From Acidobacteriota bacterium (GTDB lineage Bacteria > Acidobacteriota > Thermoanaerobaculia > UBA5066): a stretch of DNA of 64,000 bases. The position numbers and the translations under genes are program-made. Every line of letters begins with the position of its first letter. Position 1 is the stretch's first letter. The notes below the pieces were generated by a model. That model did no database searches. It was given only the letters and a program-made list of their open reading frames with translations, and was not told the origin of the DNA. The stretch is from positions 372,001-436,000 of the forward strand of contig JADJVE010000002.1 in assembly GCA_016716715.1 (NCBI GenBank). Direction: 5' to 3'. This document shows, piece after piece, positions 15,612 to 25,600 of the stretch.

Positions 15612-16484
15612 TCAGTCCGGCGACGGCGGCGTCGCGGGCTCCGCCTTGCCCGACCGCGCCCCGAGCACCGTCCGCCCCGCCACCGCCGCGAGGACGATCG
15701 CGCCGCCGAGCGCGGCCCACGTCGATGGCCGTTCGCCGAGGCCGAGGAACGCCCACAGAGGGTTGAACATCGGCTCGAGCATCCCGAGGAGCGAGGCCTC
15801 CGCGGCCGGCACGGTCTTCAGCCCCCCCACGAAGAGGACATAGCTGATCCCGAGCTGGACGACGCCGAGGAAGAGAACGAGGAGGGCACCCTTGGCGTCC
15901 AGCCCGAGGTGTCCCCACGCGAACGGCAGCGCGAGAGCGGCCGCGGCGAGGTTGCCGGCGATGACCGACGGGATCGCGTCCCCCGAGGCGTCGCGGCGCA
16001 GGAGAAGGATCGTCAACCCGAAGAAGACGCCCGAGACGACCGCGACGAGGTTTCCCGCCAGCGCGCCGGGGTCGAGCTTCCCGACGAAGAACAGCGACAT
16101 GCCGCCCAGCGCCACCGCGACCGCCGCCGCGTCGATCTTCCGGAACGGCTCCTTCAGCAGGAACGGTCCGAGCGCCAGGACGTAGAGCGGCCCCGTGTAC
16201 TGCAGGAAGATCGCGTTCGCGGCCGTCGTCATCTTCGTCGCCGATACGAACGTCAGGATCATCAGCGCGTAGACGATCACCGTGGACGGCGCGGCGTGCC
16301 GCCACCTCGCGCGCGAGGGGCGGAAGACGGCGAGGAGGAAGATCCCCGCCACGAACGAGCGCCAGAAGACGACGCCGACGGCGGAGAGCGGCACGAGCTT
16401 GATCGCGAGGCCGCCCGTCGACCAGAGGATCGCCGCGGCCGCGATCAGGAGGGCGCCGCGGCGCGGCCCGCCGCCGGCCGTCAC
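15612..16484 (-). CDS. EamA/DMT-family transporter
   Basis: 290 residues, with GTG start overlapping the SpoIIE gene stop (GTGA). Ten hydrophobic helices are arranged as two EamA repeats of five; the first contains ILWSTGGLAIKLVPLSAVGV and MTTAANAIFLQYTGPLYVLA, the second FGLTILLLRR and EASLLGMLEPMFNPLWAFLG. EamA carriers export amino acids or other metabolites across the inner membrane. The tail after the last helix is a short Pro-rich cytoplasmic segment. No substrate can be assigned. It is likely cotranscribed with the phosphatase upstream. Confidence 0.9.
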   Translation of the reverse strand: MTAGGGPRRGALLIAAAAILWSTGGLAIKLVPLSAVGVVFWRSFVAGIFLLAVFRPSRARWRHAAPSTVIVYALMILTFVSATKMTTAANAIFLQYTGPLYVLALGPFLLKEPFRKIDAAAVAVALGGMSLFFVGKLDPGALAGNLVAVVSGVFFGLTILLLRRDASGDAIPSVIAGNLAAAALALPFAWGHLGLDAKGALLVLFLGVVQLGISYVLFVGGLKTVPAAEASLLGMLEPMFNPLWAFLGLGERPSTWAALGGAIVLAAVAGRTVLGARSGKAEPATPPSPD

Positions 16485-17584
16485 GCCGGCTTGCGGCGGA
16501 TCGCCGCGATCGAGACGTCGTCGTCGATCGGAACGCGGCCGAGGAACCGGTCGAGGTCGGCCGTGAGGGCCGCGACGAGCTCGCCGGGCCGCGCGCCGCT
16601 CTTGCCGGCCGCGACCGCCTCGATGCGCGCGTCGCCGTACTCCCCGCCGCTCTCGCCGCGCGCCTCGGGCAGGCCGTCGGAGTGGAAGAGCAGCGTCTCG
16701 CCGGGCGCGAGCGTCGTCGACAGGGGCGTCCACTCGGTCGTCTTCTTGATGCCGAGAGGATACGACCCCTTCCCGATCCGTTCGACCAGGCGGCCCTCGC
16801 CGTCCAGCCGGAGGACGGCCGGGTGCCCGGCCACGATCGCGGTGAACCCGCCGTCGGCTTCGAGAAGGCCGCAGATCCCCGCGAAGAAGGACCGCGAGCT
16901 GCCCGTCTCGCACAGGACCCGGTTGAGCGACGCGGCCATGGCCGCGGGCGAGGCGTCGATGCCGAGCTGCGTCCGGAAGGCCGCGTGCGTCACGGCCATC
17001 ACGAGGCCCGCCGCCATCCCGTGGCCCGACGCGTCCCCGAACAGGACCGCGACGCGGCCGCCCGGGAGCGGCTCGAAGGCGTACAGGTCGCCGCCGACGG
17101 TGTTCGCGACGCGGCTCTCGCCCGCGAGCTCGAAGCACCCGATCTCGGGCAGCGGGCGCGGCACGAGCTGCGCCTGCAGCGCGCGCGCCATCACGAGCTC
17201 GTCCTTGAAGTGGAGCTTGTCCACGAGCTCCATCGCGAGGAGAAACATGAGGGCGAGAACGCAGACGAGGAGCGCGAAGTGCGACCAGCCCGTCCGGCCA
17301 TCCGCCGCGGCATGCTCGAGGACCGCGAGGACGACGAGGACGAGGACGAACGCGAAGACGATCCGGCGGGGAGGCGCGAGGCGGCGGGTGAGGCCGTAGA
17401 CGACGGCATTCGCCTTCCGGAGCCCCCGGCGGAACCGGCGCGGCTCGGCCTCGATCTCGAGGCGGTAGTCCTCGAAGAACGCCTCTCGCGCCCTCCGCCA
17501 GTCGACCGACCACATCCCGTGCACCTCGTCCGGGTCGAAGGAGTGGGCGGTTTCCTGAGCGAGCTTCTTCCAGTCGGCGGGCAT
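16481..17584 (-). CDS. SpoIIE-family PP2C-type protein phosphatase (RsbU-like)
   Basis: 367 residues. An N-terminal soluble region is followed by two membrane helices (about 90-150: RIVFAFVLVLVVLAVLEHAA; FALLVCVLALMFLLAMELV) and a PP2C/SpoIIE catalytic domain: QAQLVPRPLPEIGCFELAGE, NTVGGDLYAF, VLFGDASGHGMAAGLVMA, LLFHSDGLPEAR and DDDVSIAAI, with the metal-binding aspartates present. RsbU-type phosphatases dephosphorylate a STAS antagonist. A STAS gene and an RsbW-like kinase gene lie at 38287-39083, so this could be a third member of that switch, but the distance makes this an inference only. Confidence 0.9.
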   Translation of the reverse strand: MPADWKKLAQETAHSFDPDEVHGMWSVDWRRAREAFFEDYRLEIEAEPRRFRRGLRKANAVVYGLTRRLAPPRRIVFAFVLVLVVLAVLEHAAADGRTGWSHFALLVCVLALMFLLAMELVDKLHFKDELVMARALQAQLVPRPLPEIGCFELAGESRVANTVGGDLYAFEPLPGGRVAVLFGDASGHGMAAGLVMAVTHAAFRTQLGIDASPAAMAASLNRVLCETGSSRSFFAGICGLLEADGGFTAIVAGHPAVLRLDGEGRLVERIGKGSYPLGIKKTTEWTPLSTTLAPGETLLFHSDGLPEARGESGGEYGDARIEAVAAGKSGARPGELVAALTADLDRFLGRVPIDDDVSIAAIRRKPA

Positions 17585-17596
17585 GGCGTCCTTCTC

Positions 17597-18223
17597 TTAC
17601 GGACCCGAGAGGCTGCGGGTTCTGGCGGCCTCGGCGAGACGGGTCACCGCCTCGAGGGACTCGACCCGCTCCCCGGACCCGTACCTGTAGCCCAGGAAGC
17701 GCACCGGCGCCCGCCGGGCGGCCTCCTCGTCGAACCGCGAGTCCCCCACGAAGACGCAGGCGTCGAGGGGAGCGCCGGCCCTCTCGGCTGCGAGGCGCAC
17801 GACGGCCGGGTCGGGCTTCCCCGCCCCGGCCTCGTCGGCGCCCGTCACGGCGTCCACGAGGGAGAGGAGGCCCTGCGCCTCGAGGATGCGGCTCGCGAGC
17901 GGCCGGTTCGTGTTCGTCGCCACGGACGTCGCGACGCCCATCCGCCGCAGCTCCCGCAGCACGTCCGCGGCCTCGGGATTCGGGCGGATCCGGTCCAGCC
18001 GGGCCGCGAAGAGGCGCTCGTACGCCGCGTCCACCTCGGCCACGCTCCGCTCGGGCATGTACGCGTCGCGGTCGGCCGCCGTGCCGTTGCCGTAGATCTC
18101 GTCGAACGCCGCCCGGGAGATCTCCGCGTGCCCGAAGTGGGCGAGCGTCTCGTTGTAGACGGCGAACCACGCGTCTTCGCTGAAGACGAGGACGCCGTCC
18201 ATGTCGAAAAGGACCGCGCGCAT
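17597..18223 (-). CDS. HAD-superfamily hydrolase (phosphoglycolate phosphatase/beta-phosphoglucomutase type)
   Basis: 208 residues from ATG at 18223. The four HAD motifs are visible: LFDMDGVLVFSE (nucleophile and acid/base Asp), VATNTN (motif II, Thr/Asn), GKPDPAVV (motif III Lys) and VFVGDSRFDEEAA (motif IV). A helical cap occupies about 17-85. It is a soluble small-molecule phosphatase or mutase; the substrate cannot be told from sequence. It is divergent from the transhydrogenase gene with only 39 bp between the start codons. Confidence 0.9.
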   Translation of the reverse strand: MRAVLFDMDGVLVFSEDAWFAVYNETLAHFGHAEISRAAFDEIYGNGTAADRDAYMPERSVAEVDAAYERLFAARLDRIRPNPEAADVLRELRRMGVATSVATNTNRPLASRILEAQGLLSLVDAVTGADEAGAGKPDPAVVRLAAERAGAPLDACVFVGDSRFDEEAARRAPVRFLGYRYGSGERVESLEAVTRLAEAARTRSLSGP

Positions 18224-18246
18224 CGCGCGATCTTCACACGAGCCCG

Positions 18247-18252
18247 TAGAAT
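18247..18252 (+). promoter_or_regulatory. Possible -10 element for a near-leaderless sthA transcript
   Basis: TAGAAT stands 10 bp before the ATG at 18263, and no purine-rich ribosome site separates them. If used, transcription would start almost at the start codon. No convincing -35 is visible. Confidence 0.25.
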
Positions 18253-18262
18253 CCCCGCCACC

Positions 18263-19651
18263 ATGGAGAAGTTCGATCTCTTCGTCCTGGGCACGGGCCC
18301 GGCCGGGCAGCGCGCGGCTGTGCAGGCCGCCAAGCTCGGCAAGAAGGTCGGGATCTGCGAGAAGCGAGAGATGGTGGGCGGCGTCTGCGTGAACACGGGG
18401 ACGATCCCGTCCAAGACGTTCCGCGAGGCCGTCCTCTACCTGAGCGGGATCGCCCAGCGCGCGAACTACGGCGCGTCCTATTCCGTGAAGGACGACGTCA
18501 CGATGGAGGACCTGCTCTTCCGCTGCAACCAGGTCATCGCGCGAGAGATCGAGGTCATCCGCGCGCAGATGAAGCGCAACGGGATCGCGCTCCTCGGCGG
18601 GGCCGCGGCCTTCACGGGGCCGCACACGCTGACCGTGACCGGCTCCGCGGGCGCCGTCGAGGTGGAGGCGGAGAACGTCGTGATCGCAGTCGGGACGAAG
18701 CCGGCCCCGCCGCCGGTCCCCGTCGACGGCGAGACCGTGATCGACTCGGACGGCATCCTCACGCTCAAGAAGCTGCCGAAGTCGCTCCTCGTCATCGGAG
18801 CCGGCGTCATCGGCGTCGAGTACGCCTCGATGTTCGCGGCGCTCGGGATCGACGTCACGATCGTAGACAAGCGGCCCGTCCTCCTCGACTTCGTGGACGA
18901 CCAGATCGCCGAGGCCCTCTCGTTCTTCCTGCGGAGGCTGAACTGCACCCTCCGCCTCGGCGAGGAAGTCGACGTGATCGCCGTCGAAAGGCCCGGCCAT
19001 GTGGCCGCGACGCTGAAGTCGGGCAAGAAGATCGGCGCGGATCTCCTGCTCTATTCCATCGGGCGCGTCGGCGCGACGGCCTCCCTGAACCTCGCCGCCG
19101 CGGGCCTCGAGGCCGACGACCGCGGCCGCCTGAAGGTCAACGAGCACTACCAGACGGCCCAGCCGCACATCTACGCCGTCGGCGACATCATCGGCTTTCC
19201 GGCGCTCGCCTCGACGTCGGCCGAGCAGGGACGCCTCGCCTCGTGCCACGCGTTCGGCGTCCCGTGCACGTCGCTCCCCCACCTCTTTCCGTACGGGATC
19301 TACTCCGTCCCCGAGATCTCCATGGTCGGGAAGACGGAGGAGGAGCTCACGAAGGGGGCCGTCCCGTACGAGACGGGCGTCGCGCACTTCCGGGAAACCG
19401 CCCGCGGCGCGATCGTGGGCGACAACATCGGCCTCCTGAAGATCCTCGTCCACCGCGAGACGCGGCTGCTCCTCGGCGTCCACATCCTCGGGACGGCCGC
19501 GACCGAGCTCATCCACATCGGCCAGGCCTTCATCGCGCTCGGCGGCACGCTCGACGTCCTCGTGGACACCGTCTTCAACTACCCGACGTTCGCCGAGTGC
19601 TACAAGGTCGCCGCGCTGGACGCATACAACAAGCTGCGCGTCGAGAGCTGA
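18263..19651 (+). CDS. sthA: Soluble pyridine nucleotide transhydrogenase
   Basis: 462 residues, close to the 466 of E. coli SthA. It transfers hydride between NADPH and NAD+ in the cytosol using FAD. Visible are the FAD-binding LFVLGTGPAGQRAAVQAAKLG, the diagnostic CVNTGTIPSKTFREAVLYLSG (only one Cys, so no redox disulfide, unlike lipoamide dehydrogenase), the NAD-binding VIGAGVIGVEYASMFAALG and the YAVGDIIGFPALAS motif, followed by the dimer domain (HIGQAFIALGGTLDVLVDTVFNYPT). The assignment over other flavoprotein reductases rests on the NTGTIPSKT block. It probably balances NADPH. Confidence 0.92.
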   Translation: MEKFDLFVLGTGPAGQRAAVQAAKLGKKVGICEKREMVGGVCVNTGTIPSKTFREAVLYLSGIAQRANYGASYSVKDDVTMEDLLFRCNQVIAREIEVIRAQMKRNGIALLGGAAAFTGPHTLTVTGSAGAVEVEAENVVIAVGTKPAPPPVPVDGETVIDSDGILTLKKLPKSLLVIGAGVIGVEYASMFAALGIDVTIVDKRPVLLDFVDDQIAEALSFFLRRLNCTLRLGEEVDVIAVERPGHVAATLKSGKKIGADLLLYSIGRVGATASLNLAAAGLEADDRGRLKVNEHYQTAQPHIYAVGDIIGFPALASTSAEQGRLASCHAFGVPCTSLPHLFPYGIYSVPEISMVGKTEEELTKGAVPYETGVAHFRETARGAIVGDNIGLLKILVHRETRLLLGVHILGTAATELIHIGQAFIALGGTLDVLVDTVFNYPTFAECYKVAALDAYNKLRVES

Positions 19652-19652
19652 G

Positions 19653-22600
19653 TCAGACCCGGCCGAGCGCCTTCGCGCCGGCCAGCGCGAGGGCGGCGCC
19701 GAGGAGCATCAGGCCCAGGACGGAAAGCGACGGCACGTCGGCCGCTCCGCCGTACGAAGCCGAGCTCACGTCGTTCGTCGGGTCCGGGTCGAACTGGTCG
19801 CCCGTGACGCGCGCCGTGTTCACGACGTGGGCCAACGGAGTCACGGGCCGGACCGTGACCCGCACCGTCGCGCTCCCGCCGTTCGGGAGCGTCCCGAGCG
19901 CGCACGTGATCGTGGAGGTCCCCGAGCAGGACCCTTGCGTCGTCGAAACCGTCTGGTACACGACACTCGCCGGAAGCGGATCCGTGAGGACGACGCCCGT
20001 CGCCGTCGAGGGGCCCAGGTTCGTCACGACCATGACGAAATTGATGAAATCGGGGTTCCCCGGAGCGGGCGCCTCCACGGACTTGACGACGACGAGGTCC
20101 GCCGCGACCGACGTCGAGGCGCTCGAAGCGTCGTTCGCCGGATTGGGGTCGGGCGTCGCGGACGACACCGAGGCCGCGTTCACGATCGGGCTCGGCGCCG
20201 TGTAGTTCGCGGGAATCGCGAAGGTCGTCGTGATCGTGCGCGACGCGCCCACGGGGACCGTTCCCAGCGCGCACGGGAACGGCGTCGCGCAGGCGCCGGC
20301 GTTCGACACGAACGCGAGGTTCGGCGGCGTCGGGTCGGCGACGACCACGCCCGCAGCGTCCGAGGGGCCGTTGTTCGTCACGACGAGCGTGTAGACGATG
20401 TTCGTGCCCGGGATCCCGTTCGCGGGGCCGGTCTTGACGATCGCGAGGTCCGCGTTGGAGCCCACCGGCACGACGTCCGTCCCCGTGTTGTTGCCGGGCG
20501 TCACGTCGCCGCCCCCACTGACCAGTGCGGCGTTCGTGACGCTGTTCGCGGCCGACTGGAGCACGTTCACCGTCACGGAGATCGGGGGCCATGCGGCCCC
20601 GGCCGTGAGGACGTCGGAGCGCGAGCACGAGACGTTCGGCGCCGTCACCGTGCAAGCCCACCCGGTGCCGGCGGCGGCCGTGGGCGTGAGGCCCGCAGGC
20701 AGCGTGTCCGTCACGGTGACGGGCGCGTTCGTCGGCCCCGTTCCCACGTTCGAGACCGTCAGCGTGAACGTCCCCGCCGACCCCCGAACGAAGGACGAGG
20801 GCGCGTGGGTCTTGGCGATCGTCAGGTCGGCGACCACGCCGACGCCGCCCGAGGCGCTCGCGGAGTCGTTCGCCGGGTTCGGGTCGAGCTCCGTCTGGCC
20901 CGTCTTCGTGGCCGTGTTCGTGAACGCGCCCGGCGCGAGCGCCGTGACCGTCAGCGTGAGCGTGGCCGAGGCGCCGTTCGCGAGCGTTCCGACCGTCCAG
21001 ACGCCCGTCGCGGAAACGTACGCCCCTTGCGACGGAGCGGCCGAGACGAAGCCGAGGTTCGCGGGCAGGGCGTCCGTCACGACGACGCCGTTCGCCGTCG
21101 AGGGCCCGTTGTTCGTCGCCGTCACCGTGAACGTGAAGCTCTGCGTCACGAGCGGCGCGGGGTTCGACACGGTCTTCAGGAGGCCGACGTCTGCGACGGG
21201 AACGACCGTCGTGGGTGCCGTCGCCGAGTTGTCGCCGGGATTCGGGTCGGTTTCGTTCGCCGAGACCGTCGCGGTGTTCGTGATCGACGGCACGGCCGCC
21301 GCCGACACCGACACGACGATCGAGATCGTCGCGCTGTTTCCCGCCGGAAGGCCGCCGAGGAGGCACGTGACGGTCGTCGTGCCGCTGCAGCCCCCCTGGC
21401 TGGCGGTTGCCGAGACGAGGGAGACGCTGGCGGGCAGCGGGTCGGTCACCGTGACGCCGGTCGCGTTGTTCGGCCCGCGGTTCGTCACCACGAGCGTGTA
21501 CGTGAGGTTCTGGCCTGCGCGGACCGGATCGGGCGAGTCCGTTTTCAGAATGCCGAGGTCGGCGAGCGGCAACCCGCCCCCGCCCGCAACGACGCCCGCG
21601 ACGGCACTGTCGTTAGACGTGTCCGGATCGAGCTCGTTCTCCGCGGTCTTCCGGGCGGTGTTCACGTACGTCCCGTTCGCCGTCACCGTCGCGGTGATCG
21701 CAAGCGTCGCGGACGCGCCGTTCGCGAGGTTCCCGATCGTCCAGACGCCGGTGCCCGGGACGTAGCCTCCGACCGAGGGCGCCGCGCTCACGAACGTGAG
21801 ACCGGGGGGCAATGCGTCCGTCACGGCGACGCCGGTGGCGTTCGAGGGGCCCGCATTGAGCACCTTGACAGTAAACGTCACGTTCGAGCCGGCGGTCGGT
21901 GTGGGGTTGTCGACCGTCTTCTGAACCTGGATGTCGGCCACGGAGGGCGGGCCGTTCACGACGGCCGAGCCCGAGTTGTTGGACGGGTTCGGGTCCGTCT
22001 GGTCGCCTGCGGTCTTCGTCGCCGTGTTCACGATCGTGCCAGCCTGGGTGACCGTCGCGACGATCGCGAGCGTGGCGGACGCGCCGTTCGCGACGCTCCC
22101 GACCGTCCAGACGCCCGTCGCGGCCGTGTAGGCGCCCTGCGACGGCGCCGCGGAGACGAACGCGAGGCCGGACGGCAGGACGTCCGTCACGGCGACCCCC
22201 GACGCGTCGCTCGGGCCGAGGTCGGAAACCGTGATCGTGAACGTCACGTTCGTGCCGACGGCCGGGGCCGGGTTGCTGACGGTTTTCGTCACGGCGATGT
22301 CGGCAACGCCGTTCGGAACGAGGACGGTCGCCGTCGAGGTGTTGTTCCCGGGCGTCGGATCGGGCGTCGACGACGAGACCGTCGCCGTGTTGACGATCGG
22401 CGCGGGGGCCGGGTAGCCGGACGGAACGGAGTACGTGGTCGTGATCGTGGTCGTCGCCCCGGCGGCGAGCGTCCCGAGGCTGCACGGGAAGGCGGTGGCG
22501 CACGCGCCCGCGTTCGAGACGAACGTGAGATTGGCCGGGGTCGGGTCCCCGACCGACACGGCCTGGGCGTCGGACGGACCGTTGTTCGTGACGACCGTCG

Positions 22601-25600
22601 TGAAGACGACGTTCGGACCACCCGGAATCGCCGTCGCGGGACCGGTCTTCGCGATCGACAGGTCCGCGGATGGGGCCGCGGTGCCCGTGGTCGTCGAGCT
22701 GTTGTTCCCCGGGACCGGGTCCGGCGTCGCCGCCGTCACCGACGCCGTGTTCGAGATGACCGTGCCGGTCAGGACGGAGGGGCTCACCTTCACGGTGAGC
22801 GTGAAGACGCCGGACGCGAGCGGCGCGAGCGAGGCGATCGTGCACGAGACGGTTCCTCCCGCACCGACCGCGGGCGTGACGCACGCCCAGCCGCCGGGCG
22901 AAACGAGCGACACGAACGTCGTCCCGGGCGGCAGCGTGTCCGACTGGGCGACCGTGACCGCCGTGGACGGCCCTCCATTGGCCACGGTGAGCGTCCAGGA
23001 GGCGTTCTGGCCGGGGACGAGCGTCGCCGGGCCGGTCTTGACGACCGAGAGGTCCGCCGAAGGCGCCAGCGTATCGGTATCCGTCGCGGAGTTGTTGCCC
23101 GGGTTCGGATCGGTCACACCCGCGGGGACGGAGACGGTCGCCGTGTTCACGAGCGAGCCCGTCGCCGAAGGCGAAATCGTCGCGACGAGTGTGTAGGTCG
23201 CCGTGCCGCCTGCCAGGAGAGAAACGGTCGACGCGATGTTTCCGGCTCCGCTCGCCGCGCCGCAGCTCGACCCGGCCGTCGCGGCGCACGTCCACGTCGC
23301 CGACGTGATCGCGGCGGGAATCGTGTCGGCGACCGGCGCGTTCACGACGGCGCTCGGTCCGGCGTTCGCGACGACGATCGTGTACGTCGTCGTCGTCCCG
23401 GGCACCGCCGTCGGCGTGCCGTCCGTCTTCGTGATCGAGAGGTCGGCCGAGAGGACGTCGAGATGGGCGCTCGTTCCCGCCGGGTTCGAGCCGATCGTCG
23501 TGACGAGCGCGCCCGCGGCGATCACGTTGTCGTATCCGCCCGCCAGCGCCGTGGTCACCGGCACCGTGATCGTGCAGCCGCCCGCGGGAATCGAGGCCCC
23601 GCTCTTGTACGTGACGCTCGGGCCGCCGGCGGCCGCGACGACGTTCGCCGATGCGCACGAGCCGCCGACGGTCGCGGGCGTGCCGAGCACGAGATTCGCC
23701 GGCAGCGTGTCGACGAAGTCCGACGCAAGGGTCAGCGCGACCGCGTTCGTGTTGCCGAGCGTCAGGGTGAGCGTGGAGCTCGCACCGAGCGGGATCGAGG
23801 CCGGCGCGAAGGCTTTCGCGATCGTGGGCAGCGCGAGGACCTGGAGGGTCGCCGAGGCCGCCACCGTGTTGCTTCCCACGGTGGTCTGGACGGCGCCGAT
23901 GGCGATCAGATTCACGTACGAGCGCACGGTCGAGGACGTCACGTCCACCTGGATCGAACAACCGCCGTTTGCGGGCAGAGCTCCCCCGCTCTTGTACGTC
24001 AGGGTCGTGGCGCCGGCGTTCGCGACGACGCTGGCGGCCGTACAGCCGCTTCCGAGGAGGAGGTTCGGCGGCGCCGCGATGAAGAGACCCGGCCCGGGGA
24101 ACGTGTCCACGAGGTCGGCCGTGAGCGTGGCGGCCGTCAGGTTGCCGTTCGAGATCGTGAGGGAGAGCTTCGAGACGCCTCCGGCGCCGATGACGGTCGG
24201 GGAGAACGACTTCGCGACGCTTGGGGGCTGGAACGGGTTGACGAACAGGCGGTCCGTGGCCGGCGCCGCGTTGTTCCCCGCGTTCGTCTGAAGCGCGTTT
24301 GCGGAGATCGTGTTCACGTACGGCCCCCCGGGCAAGTTGGACGTGACGTCCACGCTGACCGTGCAGCCGCCCGGCTGGATGGCGCCGCCCGTGAGCGTGA
24401 CGCTCGCGGCCCCCGCCGAGACGGCGCCGCCCGAGCACGTCGTGGAGGCGTTCGGGGAGGCGGCAACGGAGACGTTTGCCGGCAGGGTGTCCGTGAACGG
24501 GCTCGAGAGCGTGAGCGCCGACGCGTTCGCGTTTCCGAGGATGATCGCCAGCGTCGACGTGCCGCCCGGATTGATCGTCCCGGGGTTGAACGACTTCAGG
24601 ACCGTGGGGGGCGTCAGGGCCCTCACGAGGAGGCCCGCGAGGGCGCCCACCGTCGGGCTGCCTCCGTCCGTGACGAGCGCGCCGGCCGCGATCGTGTTCA
24701 CGAAGAGGCCGGGCGTCGAAGAGGTGACGTCCACGATGATCGTGCAGCCGCCCGCTGGAATCGTGGAGCCGGCCGCGTAGGTGACGAGGCCGCCCGCCGC
24801 CGTCACGGCGCCCGTGCACGTCCCGCGGATGTTCGGGACGGCCGCCACCGTGACGGCCGCCGGCATATTGTCGTTGAGGGCGCCGCTCAGCGTCAGGGCC
24901 GAGCCGTTCGCGTTTCCGAGGGCGATCGTGAGCGCGGACGTGTCCCCCGTGAAGATCGTGTTTGGCGAGAAGCTCTTCGCCATCGTCGGGGGCACGAGGG
25001 CGCCGGGCCCGACGGCGAGGCTGGCGCTGGCCGGCAGCTGGTTGACGCCGGCGCTCGTCGAGAGCTGCCCGGCCGCGACGACGTTCGTGTAGACGCCCGG
25101 CGTCCCGGACGTCACGTCCACCGAGATCGTGCATCCGCCCGCCGGAATCGGAGCGGCATTCGCGTACGTGATGCTCGTGGCGCCCGCCGCGGCCGTGACG
25201 ACGCCGGTGCAGGTCTTCACGATGTTTGGCGCCGCGGCCACGAACACGTTGCCCGGAAGGGCGTCGGTGAACAGCGCCGAGAGCGTGATCGCGGACGCGT
25301 TCGTGTTCCCGAGCGTCAGCGTCAGCGTGGACGTCCCGCCGGCGGCGATGGAAACCGGGTTGAACGCCTTGGCCACGGTGGGCGGCGCGTTCACGGTGAG
25401 CGTCGCCTGCGCGGGGCCCGTGTTCGAGAGGCCCTCGTTCGTGACGATGCTCGCCGCGGGAATGTTGTTGATGTAGACGCCCGGGGTGTTCGAGACGACG
25501 GTCGCGAAGAACGTGCAGCTCGTCCCGGCCGCGATCGTCGCGCCCGTCACGGAGAGCGTTCCACCGCCGGCGGTGGCCGCCACGACGCCGCCGCCCGTCG

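Noticed and set aside
15612..18170. 852-codon minus-strand frame
   Set aside because: Only the last 290 codons are the EamA transporter; the upstream part is a shadow of the SpoIIE and HAD genes.
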